A stretch of 64,000 nt of DNA from DAIQRJ01 sp963708795 (GCA_963708795.1 CAVPUH010000008.1:124001-188000); one strand, 5' to 3'. Counted from the first letter of the stretch, positions 35,940 to 46,696 are shown. The notes: generated by a model not told the origin, from the letters alone. Made by a program: numbers and translations.

Positions 35940-35998
35940 GACACCAGTCTAGGTCAATCACTGGTGTAACACCGATGAATGTATTTGACTGGTGTCAT
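35938..35998. promoter_or_regulatory. Operator between the CGNR regulator and the MFS pump
   Basis: ATGACACCAGTC (35938-35949) and GACTGGTGTCAT (35987-35998) form a perfect 12-bp inverted repeat whose outer ATGs contribute to the start codons of the two divergent genes. A third half-site ACTGGTGT lies at 35960-35967 and joins a GGTGT-AA-CACC palindrome. With both starts inside the sites, transcripts are probably leaderless or nearly so. Confidence 0.75.
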
Positions 35999-37537
35999 GG
36001 ATCTGACGACCACTGGCGCAGCGGCCCTGCCACGGGCGCGCCCGCGTGACTGGGCGGGCCTCGCCGTGCTGGCGTTGCCCTGTCTCGTCGTGTCGATGAA
36101 CTCCAACGTGCTGAACCTCGCGTTGCCGGAGATCTCCGCGAGCTTGCGCCCTCGAACGCCGAGCTGTTGTGGATCGTGGACGGCTACGTCTTCTTTCTCG
36201 CCGGTTCGTTGATGACGATGGGCGCACTCGCCGACCGGTGGGGTCGACGTCGGCTGCTGCTGTATGGCGCGGGCGGCTACGTGATCGCCTCGGTGATCGG
36301 TGCCATGTCGGCCGGCCCGGCGATGCTGATCGGGTCGCGCATGCTGCTCGGTGTAGCCGGAGCCACGCTCATGCCGTCCACCTTGTCGCTGATCCGCTCG
36401 ATGTTCGAGGACCCACGCCAGCGCACGCTCGCTCTCGGCGTATGGACGGCGAGCTTTGCTCTCGGCGGAGTGGTCGGCCCGATCGTCGGCGGTCTCCTGC
36501 TCCGGCAGTTCTGGTGGGGGTCCGTCCTCCTGAGCGGCGTACCCGCCATGCTCGCGCTGATCGCGTTGGGCCCGCGGCTGCTACCGGAGTTTCGAGATCC
36601 GGATCCGACGGCGTTCGATCCGGTCGGGGCCGCACTCTCGCTCTCGGCCGTCCTCCTGGTGGTCTACGGCCTCAAACGGCTCGCGGCTGCCGCACCCGGT
36701 CCCGCTCCGCTCGTCACGATCGTGCTCGGTCTCGTGTTGGGTCTGCTGTTCGTCCACCGGCAGCGACAGCCCGCGATGGGGGCCTTCGGTCTCCACCTCC
36801 TCCGCCTCCCCGCCTTCACCGTCCCCATCACCGCGAACGCGCTCTCGTTCTTCGTCCTGTACGGCACCCAGGTCCTGATCGCCCAGTACCTGCAGCTCGT
36901 CCTCGGTCTGTCGCCCCTGCGGTCCGGGCTCTGGACGATCCCTTCAGCGCTCGGATACCTGGCCGGGTCGGTCATCGGCTCCGGACTCGGCGATCACCTG
37001 CGCCCGGGCCACCTCCTGGGTGCGGGTCTGCTCGTCGCGGCGGCCGGCTTCGGCAGTCTCGCGACGATGACCGCCAATTCGGGTCTGGCCACCTACGTGA
37101 TCGGCTCGGTGGTGTTCTCGATCGGACTGGCACCGGTCTACCTCGTCGTCACCGGCCTGGCGATCTCCGCGGCGCCGGTAGACGAGGCCGGTACCGCGTC
37201 GGCACTCCTCGAGACGGCGACGAACCTGGGTGGCGCGCTCGGGATCGCGGTACTGGGGAGCATCGCGGGCGCGGCTTATCGCACCTCGATGGGCGTGACC
37301 GTGCCGGCCGGTACATCGGGGCAGGTGGGGGAAACGGCTCGCGAGACGATCGGAGGCGCCGTCGCCGCAGCGCGCCACCTGCCGACGATCGGGTCGACCG
37401 ACCTGCTGGATCGCGCGAGGGACGCGTTCGTCGGAGCCTTCCGGATGGTGGAGCTCGTCGGAGTGTCGGTGCTGATCCCGACCGCAGTCGTGGCGGTGAT
37501 CGTGCTGGAACGAGTGACGCACCGATCGGAGACGTGA
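35997..37537 (+). pseudogene. DHA2-type MFS multidrug transporter, one frameshift near the start
   Basis: About 513 residues. The N terminus reads RDWAGLAVLALPCLVVSMNS and NLALPEISASLRP. One missing base near 36155 moves the frame to SNAELLWIVDGYVFFLAGSL. MFS motif A follows as GALADRWGRRRLL and motif C as GVVGPIVGG. About 14 hydrophobic segments match QacA/SmvA-like proton antiporters. The divergent CGNR regulator and shared operator suggest substrate-induced efflux. Translation from ATG 35997 as sequenced would stop after about 70 residues. Confidence 0.82.
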
Positions 37538-37581
37538 TGTCGAGCAGGAACCGACGCAACTCCGCGTCTAGAGTGTGGTGC

Positions 37582-37749
37582 ATGGTCATACTCGTGGTGG
37601 TGCTGCTCGTCGTCTGGCTCGTACTCACCGTGGTCGGGTTCGTGATCAAGGGCCTGTTCTGGCTCGCCCTGATCGGGATCATCCTGTTCGTGGGCACGGC
37701 GATCGTCGGTTGGATCCGCCGTCGATCGGTCACCAGCACGAAGTCATGA
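37582..37749 (+). CDS. Very hydrophobic 55-residue membrane protein
   Basis: VILVVVLLVVWLVLTVVGFV and LFWLALIGIILFVGTAIVGW form two membrane helices with a basic RRRSVTSTKS tail. Small proteins of this type are widespread in actinobacteria. The start is ATG 37582; an in-frame ATG at 37537 overlaps the MFS stop. TAGAGT at 37569-37574 is too close for a full -10, so cotranscription with the pump is also possible. Confidence 0.65.
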   Translation: MVILVVVLLVVWLVLTVVGFVIKGLFWLALIGIILFVGTAIVGWIRRRSVTSTKS

Positions 37750-37984
37750 GCCGCCCCCCGCCGGCGGTGATCGGCTGACCTCCCCGACGGGAATTCACCT
37801 CGATTTGACGGCCCCGCAACTCGATCTGCAGAACCCCGCGGTTCGATCCGGCCAGAACCGCGGGGTTGTGCACTCTCAGGGTGACAGTGCAGAAGGACCG
37901 CGTCCCGCCGCCCGATCGAGCGGCGGTTCTGCACTCTCGCCGTCGGCGCGCCGTGTCGCCGAGGAAGACCGCCTCGTCGGACGG

Positions 37985-38918
37985 TCAGCCGCTGTTCGCG
38001 CTGGTGTTGATGGATCCGTTCACCCCGGACGGGAAGAACCCGCCCTTCGTGACGGGCTTGGGGTTCAGGTAGACGACGTTGAGCACCTGGCCGGCGCTGC
38101 GGCTGTAGACGATCGCGTTCCCGTCGGTCGGAGTGACGTTGACCCGACAGTCGAGGCTTGCGCCCTGGTCGTCGTCAGTCGACCCGTCGAGACTGTCGCG
38201 GGCGTCCGAGATCTTCACCGTGGCAGCGCTCAGGCCCTTGGCCAGCAAGGCTGCACGCACGCCGGCGGCGTGATAGGCCTCGACGGCCAGGATGCCGGCG
38301 GCCGCCTCGAGGTAGGTCTTGTTGGTGATGAGCGGAGCGGCGCCCTTGTAGGCCGTCACGCCGACGTCCTCGAAGATGAACGCAGCCAGGAGGAAGTTGT
38401 TCTCGTTGGCGAACGGGTCGAACGTCTGGTAGCTGTGGATCAGGCCGGCCGCCTGTGCAGCCGCTGTGAAGCTCTCCTGCAGATTGATGTCGGGCTGGGC
38501 CACGGCGGCCGAGCCGAGTGCGCCGCGGAGGAACGACACGTGCGCCTTCTCGTCGGAGGCGATCTCCTTGGCGAACTGCCTGACGAGGGGCGAGCGGAAC
38601 GGGACCGCATGTCCACCCCGGACCTTCCCGTGCGCGAGCTTGCCGGTCGTCAACGACGCCGGGATGCCGTGTCCGTGCACCGCGAACAGAGTAGAACTCG
38701 GCCTCGAGGTATTCGAGGTTGAGGGCGAAGTTGAGGATGGCACCGTCGCTCGGTGCGTCGGTGGCAGCACTCGCCGCAGCCATGCCCGTGCTCGAGAGAA
38801 CCCCGGCGCCGACCACGCCCAATCCCGCGACGCCTGCGCTGCGCAGGAACCGTCGCCGGTCGGTCTCGTTCTCGGCGCTTCTCTCCATGAGCGTTCGCAC
38901 GAAGTGCTTTCCGAACAT
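37985..38918 (-). pseudogene. Tat-exported ferritin-like domain protein, one frameshift
   Basis: About 311 residues. DRRRFLRSAGVAGLGVVGAG is a twin-arginine signal. ILNFALNLEYLEAEFYS opens the ferritin-like four-helix domain. One extra base near 38690 moves reading to FAVHGHGIPASLTTGKLAHG, then AKEIASDEKAHVSFLRGALG with the E...ExxH di-iron ligands, and FIFEDVGVTAYKG and GILAVEAYHAAGVRAAL. It resembles dessication-related/Rds1-like proteins. The product would be folded before export and sit outside the membrane. Confidence 0.78.
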
Positions 38919-39163
38919 GTGATGCCCTACCTTCGATCGCGGCGCCCACGGGATGCAGAGCACCTGGACGATCGTCATTCGGCTCGGCGGCGCGGACGGA
39001 TTGGTCGACGGTTGGAGAATCGTCCGTCACCGTTGGCAGAACGGTCCTGCAACCGGGCTCGGGCCGCGTCGGTCGATACGCAGTTGGCTGGTCAGCCGAC
39101 GCGTGCGCTCAGACGCACTCTCCGCCTGACAGGCCGTGGCCGATCCGGGCCCGGCGACCGGGG

Positions 39164-39523
39164 TCAGCGGGATCGATGTGCGAGTTCCTGTCGCCGCGTC
39201 TCGACCAGGCGGGCCACGATCTCGGCGGGCAGCGGCTCGTCCACCCCGAACTGGATCGAGCCCTTCGAGCAGACGAAACCGTCCAGCTCAGCCGCCAGTG
39301 TGGTGGTGACCGTCCCACTCATCGGGAGATACGAGCAGTGGTCGGCATACGAACCGAAGCCGGCCACACCCTTCCCGTTGAGCTTGAAGCAGGGGACGCC
39401 GTAGGCGATGCCCTGCTCTGCGTCGGGAAGGAGATCGGCCAGCATCCGCCGCATGGCCTCGAGCGTGGTGCGCTGCGGCTCGGGCACGGCCGCCAGGTAC
39501 CTGTCCACGTCGTCGCCGGACAC
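39164..39523 (-). CDS. DUF1801 family protein
   Basis: 119 residues: VDRYLAAVPEPQRTTLEAMRRML, EQGIAYGVPCFKLNGKGVAGFGSY, HCSYLPMSGTV and GSIQFGVDEPLPAEIVARLV, a near-textbook DUF1801 (YdhG/Fra-like) protein. B. subtilis relatives are proposed iron chaperones. GTG 39523 with GAGAGG seven bases upstream. Confidence 0.85.
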   Translation of the reverse strand: MSGDDVDRYLAAVPEPQRTTLEAMRRMLADLLPDAEQGIAYGVPCFKLNGKGVAGFGSYADHCSYLPMSGTVTTTLAAELDGFVCSKGSIQFGVDEPLPAEIVARLVETRRQELAHRSR

Positions 39524-39554
39524 CCGCGCCCCTCTCGTCGATGTGTGCCGGACG

Positions 39555-40510
39555 CTACCCGACCTCGCGTCGACCCAGGTTGGTCATCACGACATCGGAT
39601 TCCGCACCTGCGGCTCGCAGTGCCAACAGTGCTGCCCCGCGGACCGGATCGAGCTTCGCGTCGACGACGGTGAAGCCACCGGCTGGTCCTTGCAGCGCCG
39701 CGGCGACCCGCTTCGAGAGTGCGGAGTCGGTCGCCACCGCGCCCGCCATGGACACCGGGACGGGTCGGGCCTCGACGTGCGCACCGACCAGGCGGACACC
39801 GACACTGGTCAGACCCGCCAGCCAATCGCACGAACTCGACGCGAGCTCGGAGTGCGCCGCCGCGGCCGTCACGAGCGGCGCCATGCCCCCGTAGAAGCGC
39901 TTGATGTCGTGGGGATCGCGCGCGGCAACTTCCCCGATCCGGTCACGCAACCCGGACCGATCGGTCACGTCCCAGTACTCGAACACCGAGGCGACGAACG
40001 CGTCGTCAGCTGCCTCGTCGCCGATCAGGATGCGCGCCAACGCATCGAAGGACAGATGACGCGCTCCCCGGCGTAGTGGTGATACCGATCGTTTCGCACC
40101 TGCTCACCCGTCTCCGAGATCGCCAGGATCATCGATCCCGTTCCTGCGACGACGATGACGCCGGGCCCCCCGGCGAAGGCACCCGCGTGCGCGACCACGG
40201 TGTCGTTCACCAGCTGACGCGGGCAGTCCAGCCCGCGGATGCCGAAGAATCCGTCGGCCCACTGCCGGTCCTCGTCCCGGTTGAACCCAGCCAGACCGGC
40301 CGTCAGGTGGACGACGTCCCTCGGCACGACTCCGGCTCGCCCCAGTACCTGCACGACCGCGTGCAGCACCTGGTCACGCGCATCCGTGTTGTGCGTCGGG
40401 CTTCCGCCGCCTGCCTGCGACAGGGCACGGATGCGGCCGTCTAGGCCGACGCACACTGCCCGGGTATGGCTGCCGCCGGCGTCCACGCCGAGCACGACCG
40501 GCTGAGTCAC
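39555..40510 (-). pseudogene. BadF/BadG-type N-acetylglucosamine kinase-like protein, one frameshift
   Basis: About 318 residues of the ASKHA fold. Phosphate-1 loop VVLGVDAGGSHTRAVCVGLD, phosphate-2 GGPGVIVVAGTGSMILAI, and after one missing base near 40064 (HHYAG to GARHLSFDALARILIG) the second half, ending VDAKLDPVRGAALLALRAAG with the adenosine motif. Family members phosphorylate GlcNAc or glucosamine from cell-wall recycling or chitin. Both halves are open and well conserved. Confidence 0.8.
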
Positions 40511-40555
40511 CCGGGGACCCTAACGAACGGTCCGGCCGGCGATCGACCGGTCGTC

Positions 40556-40954
40556 TCAGCCGTGCTCGAGCAACCGCTTGAGCAACCCGAGGTCGGTCCT
40601 GACCACACCGGCGTCGCGATCGAACTCCTCGTCGGTGGCACCCGGCACCCGGCGCACGCTGAACACGACCTCGGATCCGGTGCCGGCGGGCACCACCCGC
40701 ATCGGATTGGCGAACGTCTCGCCCGTCGACGTCCACACCTCATGGTCGAGCACGCCGAACGTGTTGGGTGCGGCGAAGGCGACCCGCACTCGACCCATCC
40801 CACCCTCGACGAACCACTCGTCGCCCACGTACTCGACCGACGTGCCGAGCCCGGGCGCCCATTCGGGCAGATGTGACGGATCTCGGACCCACTCGTACAC
40901 CTCGTCGGCCGGCCGGTCGATCCACTCGCTCACGTGTCGCGATTCGACGCTCAT
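40556..40954 (-). CDS. SRPBCC (START-like) family protein
   Basis: 132 residues: SVESRHVSEWIDRPADEVYEWV at the start, DPSHLPEWAPGLG, FVEGGMGRVRVAFAAPNTFG, ending FDRDAGVVRTDLGLLKRLLE. This is the polyketide-cyclase/START hydrophobic-pocket fold. ATG 40954 chosen over an upstream in-frame start at 41005 because conservation begins there. Ligand unknown. Confidence 0.82.
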   Translation of the reverse strand: MSVESRHVSEWIDRPADEVYEWVRDPSHLPEWAPGLGTSVEYVGDEWFVEGGMGRVRVAFAAPNTFGVLDHEVWTSTGETFANPMRVVPAGTGSEVVFSVRRVPGATDEEFDRDAGVVRTDLGLLKRLLEHG

Positions 40955-41014
40955 GGCCCCCAGTCTGATCGAGGTCACCGACAGACGCGGCGGAAGCGCG
41001 GGCACGACGACGGC

Positions 41015-44000
41015 TCAGCCCAGGTGCGAGCCGCCCCGTCGTCGCCGACGACCCAGCACCAGGATCGCGCCGATCGACACGAACGCCACACCCAGGATCG
41101 TCAGCGGAAGCAGCGTCGGGGCACCGGTGCCGGCCAGTGCTCCACTCGACGACGGCTCCGGAGCGCCGGGGGTCATCGACGTACCGGGCGGGCCGGACGG
41201 CGTGGTTCCCGACGACGCCGATGGGCTCGACGATCCGGTCGTCGCCGTCGGCGTCGATGTCGGGCTCGGCGTCGGGCCAGAAGTCGGGGTCGGGGTCGGA
41301 GTCGAGGTGGGGGTCGGCGTCTGTATGAGCGGGGCGAGCGCCGCGGTGGCGTCGTCGAAGTTGTCGTCGCTCAATCCGTCGAGTGCGCCCGAGCCCACCG
41401 AGGCGCCGTTGGGCACGGCGTCCACGTCGTCGCCGGGGAGCACGGTGACCAGGGCCCGCGCATGCTGGCCGACGGCGAGATTGCCGACCGCGCAGGTGAC
41501 CACGTCGACGTCTTCCGGGCGGGTGAGCGGGCAGGCCGCGCCGTCGAACACTGAGGCGGACACGAACGTCACGCCCGGCACCAGCGAGTCGCTCAACGTG
41601 ACCTGCGGCGCGGTCTGGGGTCCGCGATTCACCACGTCGAGGGCGAACGTCACCGGCTCACCGATCGTCGGGTCCGCAGTCAGCACGGTCTTGACGATCT
41701 GCACGTCCGCCACCACGAACACGTCGACGTCTGCCGTCGCCCGGTCGTTGCTCTCGTCGGGATCCGGGGTGTCCGCACTCACGGTGGCGTTGTTCGCGAC
41801 CGGTCCCCCGGCGGCTCCGGGCTGGATTCGCGCGGTCACTGCCACACTGCCAGCCTGCCCCGGACCGAGCCTGTCCACCTCGCAGCGGACCGTGCCCGTG
41901 GTCCGGGCACAGGTGAACGGTCCGGTGTCGCCGAGCGATTCCACGGTCAAGCCGGTCGGCATCGTGTCCTGCAGCACCACCCCACGCGCGGTCGACGGCC
42001 CGGCGTTGGTCGCGGTCAGCGTGAACGTCACCGAGGAGCCCGCTGCCGCGCCGGACTGGTCGACGGTCTTGACGAGCTGCACATCCGCGGAGCGGGTGGT
42101 GTCGATCGACGCCATGGAGGTGTTGTCGGTGTCGTCCTGATCGGGCGTGGTCGAGGACACCGCCGCGGAGTTCGAGAGCGTCCCCGCGGCGAGATCGGGA
42201 TCGAGCGTCCCGACCACCCGGACGGTCCGCGACTGACCGGCCGGGACGGAGCCGAGAGCGCACGTCAACGGCGACGTGGCGGGCAGGCAACGGGCGTCCG
42301 TGGCGCTCGTGTCCAGGGTGACGGACGTCGGGAGTGCGTCCGTCACGACCACGCCCGCCGCCGTGGACGGCCCGGAGTTCGTGACGACGAGGTTGTACCC
42401 GACCGTCCCACCGGCGGGCACGGTCGGCCGGTCGGCGAGCTTCGTGATGGAGAGGCCGGCTCGGCGTACGACGTTCGTCGTCAGTGACGCCTCGTTGGGC
42501 ACCTGGCCCGGATCCGGCGTCGGCGAGTCGATCGTGGCCCGGTTGGTGATCGGGCCGACCGGCGCGTCCGAGTCGACCGTCCCGGTGATCACGATGGTCA
42601 CGGCACCGCCGAGGAAATCCTGGAAGAGCTCGGGCACGACGTCACCGACCTCGCAGCTCACGCGCTGCCCGGTGATGGCGCAGCTGCCGGCACTCGTCTG
42701 AGCCGATGTCGGGGTCAGGCCGTCCGGGAGCACGTCGGTCACTACGGTGTCGGACGCGGTCGACTCACCGCCGTTGGTCGGGGTCAGCGTGTACATGAAC
42801 GCCTCCCCTGCCACCAGCGTGTCCGGCGCGACGGTCTTGGTGATGCCGAGATCGGCGCGGCGGGCGCCGAGCGTGAAGTCGACGCTGTCGACGTTGTCGT
42901 CGAGGTCGGCCTCGGGCGTGGTAGTCGAAGCCGTCGCCGTGTTCGTGTACGTGCCCAATGCCTCATCCGGGAGGGACGCGACGACGACGTAGTAGGTCTT
43001 CGTCTGCCCCGGCTCGAGATCGCCGAGACGGCAGACGAGGTCATTGTCGGTGAACTCGCAATCGTCGCGGCCGATGTCGCCCTGGATGTCGGCTGCGAGT
43101 CCGACCGTGGCGGCGTCGAGCACGCTGACGTCTCGGGCTGTGGACGGACCGGTGTTGGTGACGTCGATCTGGAACGCGAACACCTGTCCGGGGGCCAGCG
43201 GGTCGGGCGGCGAGGTCAGCAGCGTCTTGCCCAGCTTGATCGCCGCGTCCGTGGCCACGGCGGTCGTCGCCCCGCTGCTGTTGTTCGAGTCGGTCGGATC
43301 GGGGGTCGACGAGTCCACCGACGCGGTGTTGGTCAGCTGCCCGGGGTCGGCGTCGGGAGGCACGGTCCCGCGCACCGTGAGCGTCCTGGTCGATCCGGCG
43401 GCGAGGGTGCCCAGCGTGCACGTCACGGTCCGGTCGGCCTCGGTGCACGGACTCGTCGCGGACTCGAACGACAGCCCGTCGGGGAGGTCGTCCGTCACCA
43501 CCGTGGCGGCGGCCGCGGACGGACCGCGGTTCGCCACGATCAACGTGTATGTCACCGTCCCACCCGCGTTCACGGTCGCCAGCGCGTCCTTGACGATCGA
43601 CACGTCCGCCTGGGCGGCGGTCGAACTCCGGTACACCGCTTCGTTGTCGCTCGTGTCGGCGTCGGTGGCGTCCGAGGTCGTCGTCGCGGTGTCGGTGGCG
43701 GACTGCGGGCCGGGCGGGATGCCGAAGTCCGGCGGAACGTCCATCGTGACCGTGATCGACGCCGAGTCGCCGACCGCCAGATCACCCACCGGGCACTCCA
43801 CCGCTCCGGCCGCCGGTGACGTGCACGCTCCGGCGGGGCCGCTCGCGGACACGAAGTCGAACGCGTCGGCGTAGTCGTCGCGCACTGTCGCGTTGCGGGC
43901 GACCGACGGCCCGGCGTTCGTGACGGTCATCGTGTAGGTGACCGGGTCGCCCGCCACCGCCGCGGTCGCGGTCTTGACCAGGCCCAGGTTCGCCTCGGCC

Positions 44001-46696
44001 GTGACGGTGGTGCGGGCACTGGCCGAGTTGTCGCCCGGCACTGGATCGCCGGTGTCGGCGTCGACAGTGGCGATGTTGACCCGGGCGCCGGTCGCGGCAC
44101 CCGGGCCGACCTGGGCCAGGACCGTGATGGTGGCCGAGGCGCCGACGAAAAGGTCGCCGAGGTCGCAGGTCACGTCCGCGCCGGTCGTGCAGGTGCCGCG
44201 CGTGGTGGCGGCGTTGACGGCAGTGAAGCCCGCGGGAAGCAGGTCGTCGACGGTCACCCCGGTGGCCGTCGATGGACCGTCGTCGTTGCTCACGACGATC
44301 GTGTACGACACGCGGCCGCCGGCGACGACCGTCGGCGCCGACGCGGTCTTGGTGATGGAGAGGTCCGCTCGGGGAGCCGCGATCGGGACCGTGAGGGTGT
44401 CGGTCGCGCGCCCGGGATTCGGATCCGGCACATCCGAGACGGCGCTCGCGGTGTTCGTCACCTCGGAGCCGGCGAAGTCGCTGTCGATGCTGCCGGTGAA
44501 GCGCACGGTGACGGAGTCGCCGGCCTCGACGACCGGGATCGTGCACTGGGACGCAGCCGAGCACAGAGCCGGCCGGTTGTTGCCTTCGATGCTCAGCGCC
44601 GCGGTGCCCGACACGTCGCTCAGGGTCACGTTGGTGGCGTCCGAAGGCCCGTCGTTGTGGACCGTCACGTCGAACGGAATCGTGTCGCCCGGCCGATAGG
44701 GGCCGGGGGACGCCAGCGTCTTCGTCACGACGAGGTCCGCGGCCCGCTCGATCGCCACGGTCGACCCGGCGGTGTTGTTGTTCGGATTCGGGTCGGAGGC
44801 AGCCGAGCGGGTTCCGCCGACGTCGACGGCCGACATGGCGTCGGAGCCCGACGGGATCCGGCCGACGACACGAACCGTGACGACGTCGCCGACGGCCACG
44901 GTGCCCACGTCACATGCCACGACGGAGTCGCTCTCGCGGCACGAGCCCGAGCTGGGTGTCGCGCTGACGAAGGAGGTGCCGTCGGGCAGCTGGTCCTGCA
45001 CGTACCCCTCGGGAGCCGAGTTCGGCCCCTGGTTGCGCACGGTCAGGACGGAGGTGAACGTCGACCCGGCGGCCACGGGGTCGGGAGTCGTCGACTTGGT
45101 GAGCACGAGATCGGCGGCCCTGACCACACTGACGGCCGCGGGATTGACCCGGTAGGTGAAGGGTTGGTCGAGCGTTTGAGCGCGGTACCCCAGATCGGCG
45201 GTGTTGGTCACCGTGCCGCCGGCTGCGTCGGGCTGGACCTCGACCCGGAAGGTCACCTGGGTCGACTCGTTCACGCCCAGAACTCCGCCGGCGGTGCCGG
45301 ACGCACCCGTCCCCAGTCGGAAGCGGACGGCGTTCTGGGCATCGAGAAACTCGGCTCGGTCGTCGCCGGCAGCATCACTCTGGTGACCGCGGTTGGCTCC
45401 GGCGGTGATCTCGAGGGAACCGGGGAGGTAGGTGGTGCCCGCGGGGATCGGGTCCGTGACGACGGACTCCGCTGCCGGATCCTGGCCCGTGTTGTTGTAG
45501 GTGAGGGTGTATTGGAGCTCGTCGCCGGGGAAGGCCGGATCGCGCCCGCCGAGGTTGGCCACCGTCTTCGTACTGGTGGAGAAGTCCGGGGCATAGAGGT
45601 TGATCGCCGTCGTGACGACGCCCGGGAAATACCGGTCGCCGGTGCTGGACAACGCGATGGTCGCGGCGGTCGCGTTGTTCCCGATCCCGGCGGCGGGGAG
45701 ACTCTTGCGGTCGTAGCCGAGCATGTTGACGTCGGCAGGGACGCGGGTCGTGACGCTGCGGCCGGCGTCGTCGTTCGTCCCGTTGAAGAAGTTGTTGCTC
45801 TTCGACAGCGGTGAGGTCGAGAGCAAGGTGTCGTTCAACTTGGCCTGGTCGCCGGAGGTGGTGAAGTCGCCCTCGTAGGCGATCAGCCCCAGCGAGGTCT
45901 CGACCGGTCCGGTGCGCGGTGTCCGGAAGCCGGAGATCTGGATGTTCTGGGGATTGCCCTGGCCGACGTCGTTGAATCCGTCGAAGACCGTCAGGTTCCG
46001 CAGCGGGAGGTCCGGGGAGCGGTAGACGACCACGAGACTCCAGCCGGCGTAGCGGTCCTCGCCCGTCCCGGCCAGCACGTTCGCACCCCAGTAGGCACCG
46101 TTACCGGCGCCCTGCACGATGCCGGTCACGTCCGCGAACTCCTGGTAGGCCTGGTCTCCGACGGTCGGTCCGAAGGTCTGGGCCGAGGTGATCGTCTGGT
46201 AGCTGCCACCGGGCGCGCGCAGCGACATCTGGGTGCGAACACCGGCCCGCAACGTGCCGCCGGCTCCGGCGCTGGCCCGTGCCCCCCAGTACAGGCCGGC
46301 CCAGACCACGCTGCCACCGTCGGGAATGGTCACCGTCGAACTCGACGAGTTCACCGTGCTCGGATCGGCGTCCGCGTCGAGGTCGACCATCTTGAACCCG
46401 TTGTTGTTGAGGCCGACCGTGCCCGCGCGCGTGCCGTCGCACCGGCTGTCGGAGGCCGGACAGGTCAGCAGGTTGTTGCCGAAGAGCGAGATCCCGCCGT
46501 TGTCGTTGTCCTGGAAGCGGATACCGAACGGGACCGTCGGCGCCGCCTGGCTCGACTGAACCGGCATGACGACCAACCAGGCGAGCAGGCAGGCGGCGAC
46601 GGCCACGGGCACCGTCCGCCAGCGAGTCGACAAGCCCGCCACCCTTCGCTCTGCTCGACCGTCGCCGCCTCGGGCGACGACGGAGAGTGGCGTCAT
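41015..46696 (-). CDS. Giant cell-surface protein with about 11 DUF11 repeats and a sortase signal
   Basis: 1893 residues, the largest gene in the window. Signal peptide VPVAVAACLLAWLVVMPVQSSQA, then a 330-residue N-terminal domain (FGIRFQDNDNGGISLFGNN). About eleven DUF11-type beta-sandwich repeats follow, each starting like RADLSITKT and carrying NxGPSxA and LPxG elements, for example ADLVLTKSTTPDPVAAGS and ADVQIVKTVLTADPTIGEP. The C terminus is a Pro/Thr linker (TPTPTSTPTPTPTSGP), LAGTG, a hydrophobic helix and RRRRRGG. LAxTG is the class E sortase motif. It is uninterrupted, unlike many neighbours. Probably an adhesin or spore/hyphal coat protein. Confidence 0.88.
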   Translation of the reverse strand: MTPLSVVARGGDGRAERRVAGLSTRWRTVPVAVAACLLAWLVVMPVQSSQAAPTVPFGIRFQDNDNGGISLFGNNLLTCPASDSRCDGTRAGTVGLNNNGFKMVDLDADADPSTVNSSSSTVTIPDGGSVVWAGLYWGARASAGAGGTLRAGVRTQMSLRAPGGSYQTITSAQTFGPTVGDQAYQEFADVTGIVQGAGNGAYWGANVLAGTGEDRYAGWSLVVVYRSPDLPLRNLTVFDGFNDVGQGNPQNIQISGFRTPRTGPVETSLGLIAYEGDFTTSGDQAKLNDTLLSTSPLSKSNNFFNGTNDDAGRSVTTRVPADVNMLGYDRKSLPAAGIGNNATAATIALSSTGDRYFPGVVTTAINLYAPDFSTSTKTVANLGGRDPAFPGDELQYTLTYNNTGQDPAAESVVTDPIPAGTTYLPGSLEITAGANRGHQSDAAGDDRAEFLDAQNAVRFRLGTGASGTAGGVLGVNESTQVTFRVEVQPDAAGGTVTNTADLGYRAQTLDQPFTYRVNPAAVSVVRAADLVLTKSTTPDPVAAGSTFTSVLTVRNQGPNSAPEGYVQDQLPDGTSFVSATPSSGSCRESDSVVACDVGTVAVGDVVTVRVVGRIPSGSDAMSAVDVGGTRSAASDPNPNNNTAGSTVAIERAADLVVTKTLASPGPYRPGDTIPFDVTVHNDGPSDATNVTLSDVSGTAALSIEGNNRPALCSAASQCTIPVVEAGDSVTVRFTGSIDSDFAGSEVTNTASAVSDVPDPNPGRATDTLTVPIAAPRADLSITKTASAPTVVAGGRVSYTIVVSNDDGPSTATGVTVDDLLPAGFTAVNAATTRGTCTTGADVTCDLGDLFVGASATITVLAQVGPGAATGARVNIATVDADTGDPVPGDNSASARTTVTAEANLGLVKTATAAVAGDPVTYTMTVTNAGPSVARNATVRDDYADAFDFVSASGPAGACTSPAAGAVECPVGDLAVGDSASITVTMDVPPDFGIPPGPQSATDTATTTSDATDADTSDNEAVYRSSTAAQADVSIVKDALATVNAGGTVTYTLIVANRGPSAAAATVVTDDLPDGLSFESATSPCTEADRTVTCTLGTLAAGSTRTLTVRGTVPPDADPGQLTNTASVDSSTPDPTDSNNSSGATTAVATDAAIKLGKTLLTSPPDPLAPGQVFAFQIDVTNTGPSTARDVSVLDAATVGLAADIQGDIGRDDCEFTDNDLVCRLGDLEPGQTKTYYVVVASLPDEALGTYTNTATASTTTPEADLDDNVDSVDFTLGARRADLGITKTVAPDTLVAGEAFMYTLTPTNGGESTASDTVVTDVLPDGLTPTSAQTSAGSCAITGQRVSCEVGDVVPELFQDFLGGAVTIVITGTVDSDAPVGPITNRATIDSPTPDPGQVPNEASLTTNVVRRAGLSITKLADRPTVPAGGTVGYNLVVTNSGPSTAAGVVVTDALPTSVTLDTSATDARCLPATSPLTCALGSVPAGQSRTVRVVGTLDPDLAAGTLSNSAAVSSTTPDQDDTDNTSMASIDTTRSADVQLVKTVDQSGAAAGSSVTFTLTATNAGPSTARGVVLQDTMPTGLTVESLGDTGPFTCARTTGTVRCEVDRLGPGQAGSVAVTARIQPGAAGGPVANNATVSADTPDPDESNDRATADVDVFVVADVQIVKTVLTADPTIGEPVTFALDVVNRGPQTAPQVTLSDSLVPGVTFVSASVFDGAACPLTRPEDVDVVTCAVGNLAVGQHARALVTVLPGDDVDAVPNGASVGSGALDGLSDDNFDDATAALAPLIQTPTPTSTPTPTPTSGPTPSPTSTPTATTGSSSPSASSGTTPSGPPGTSMTPGAPEPSSSGALAGTGAPTLLPLTILGVAFVSIGAILVLGRRRRRGGSHLG

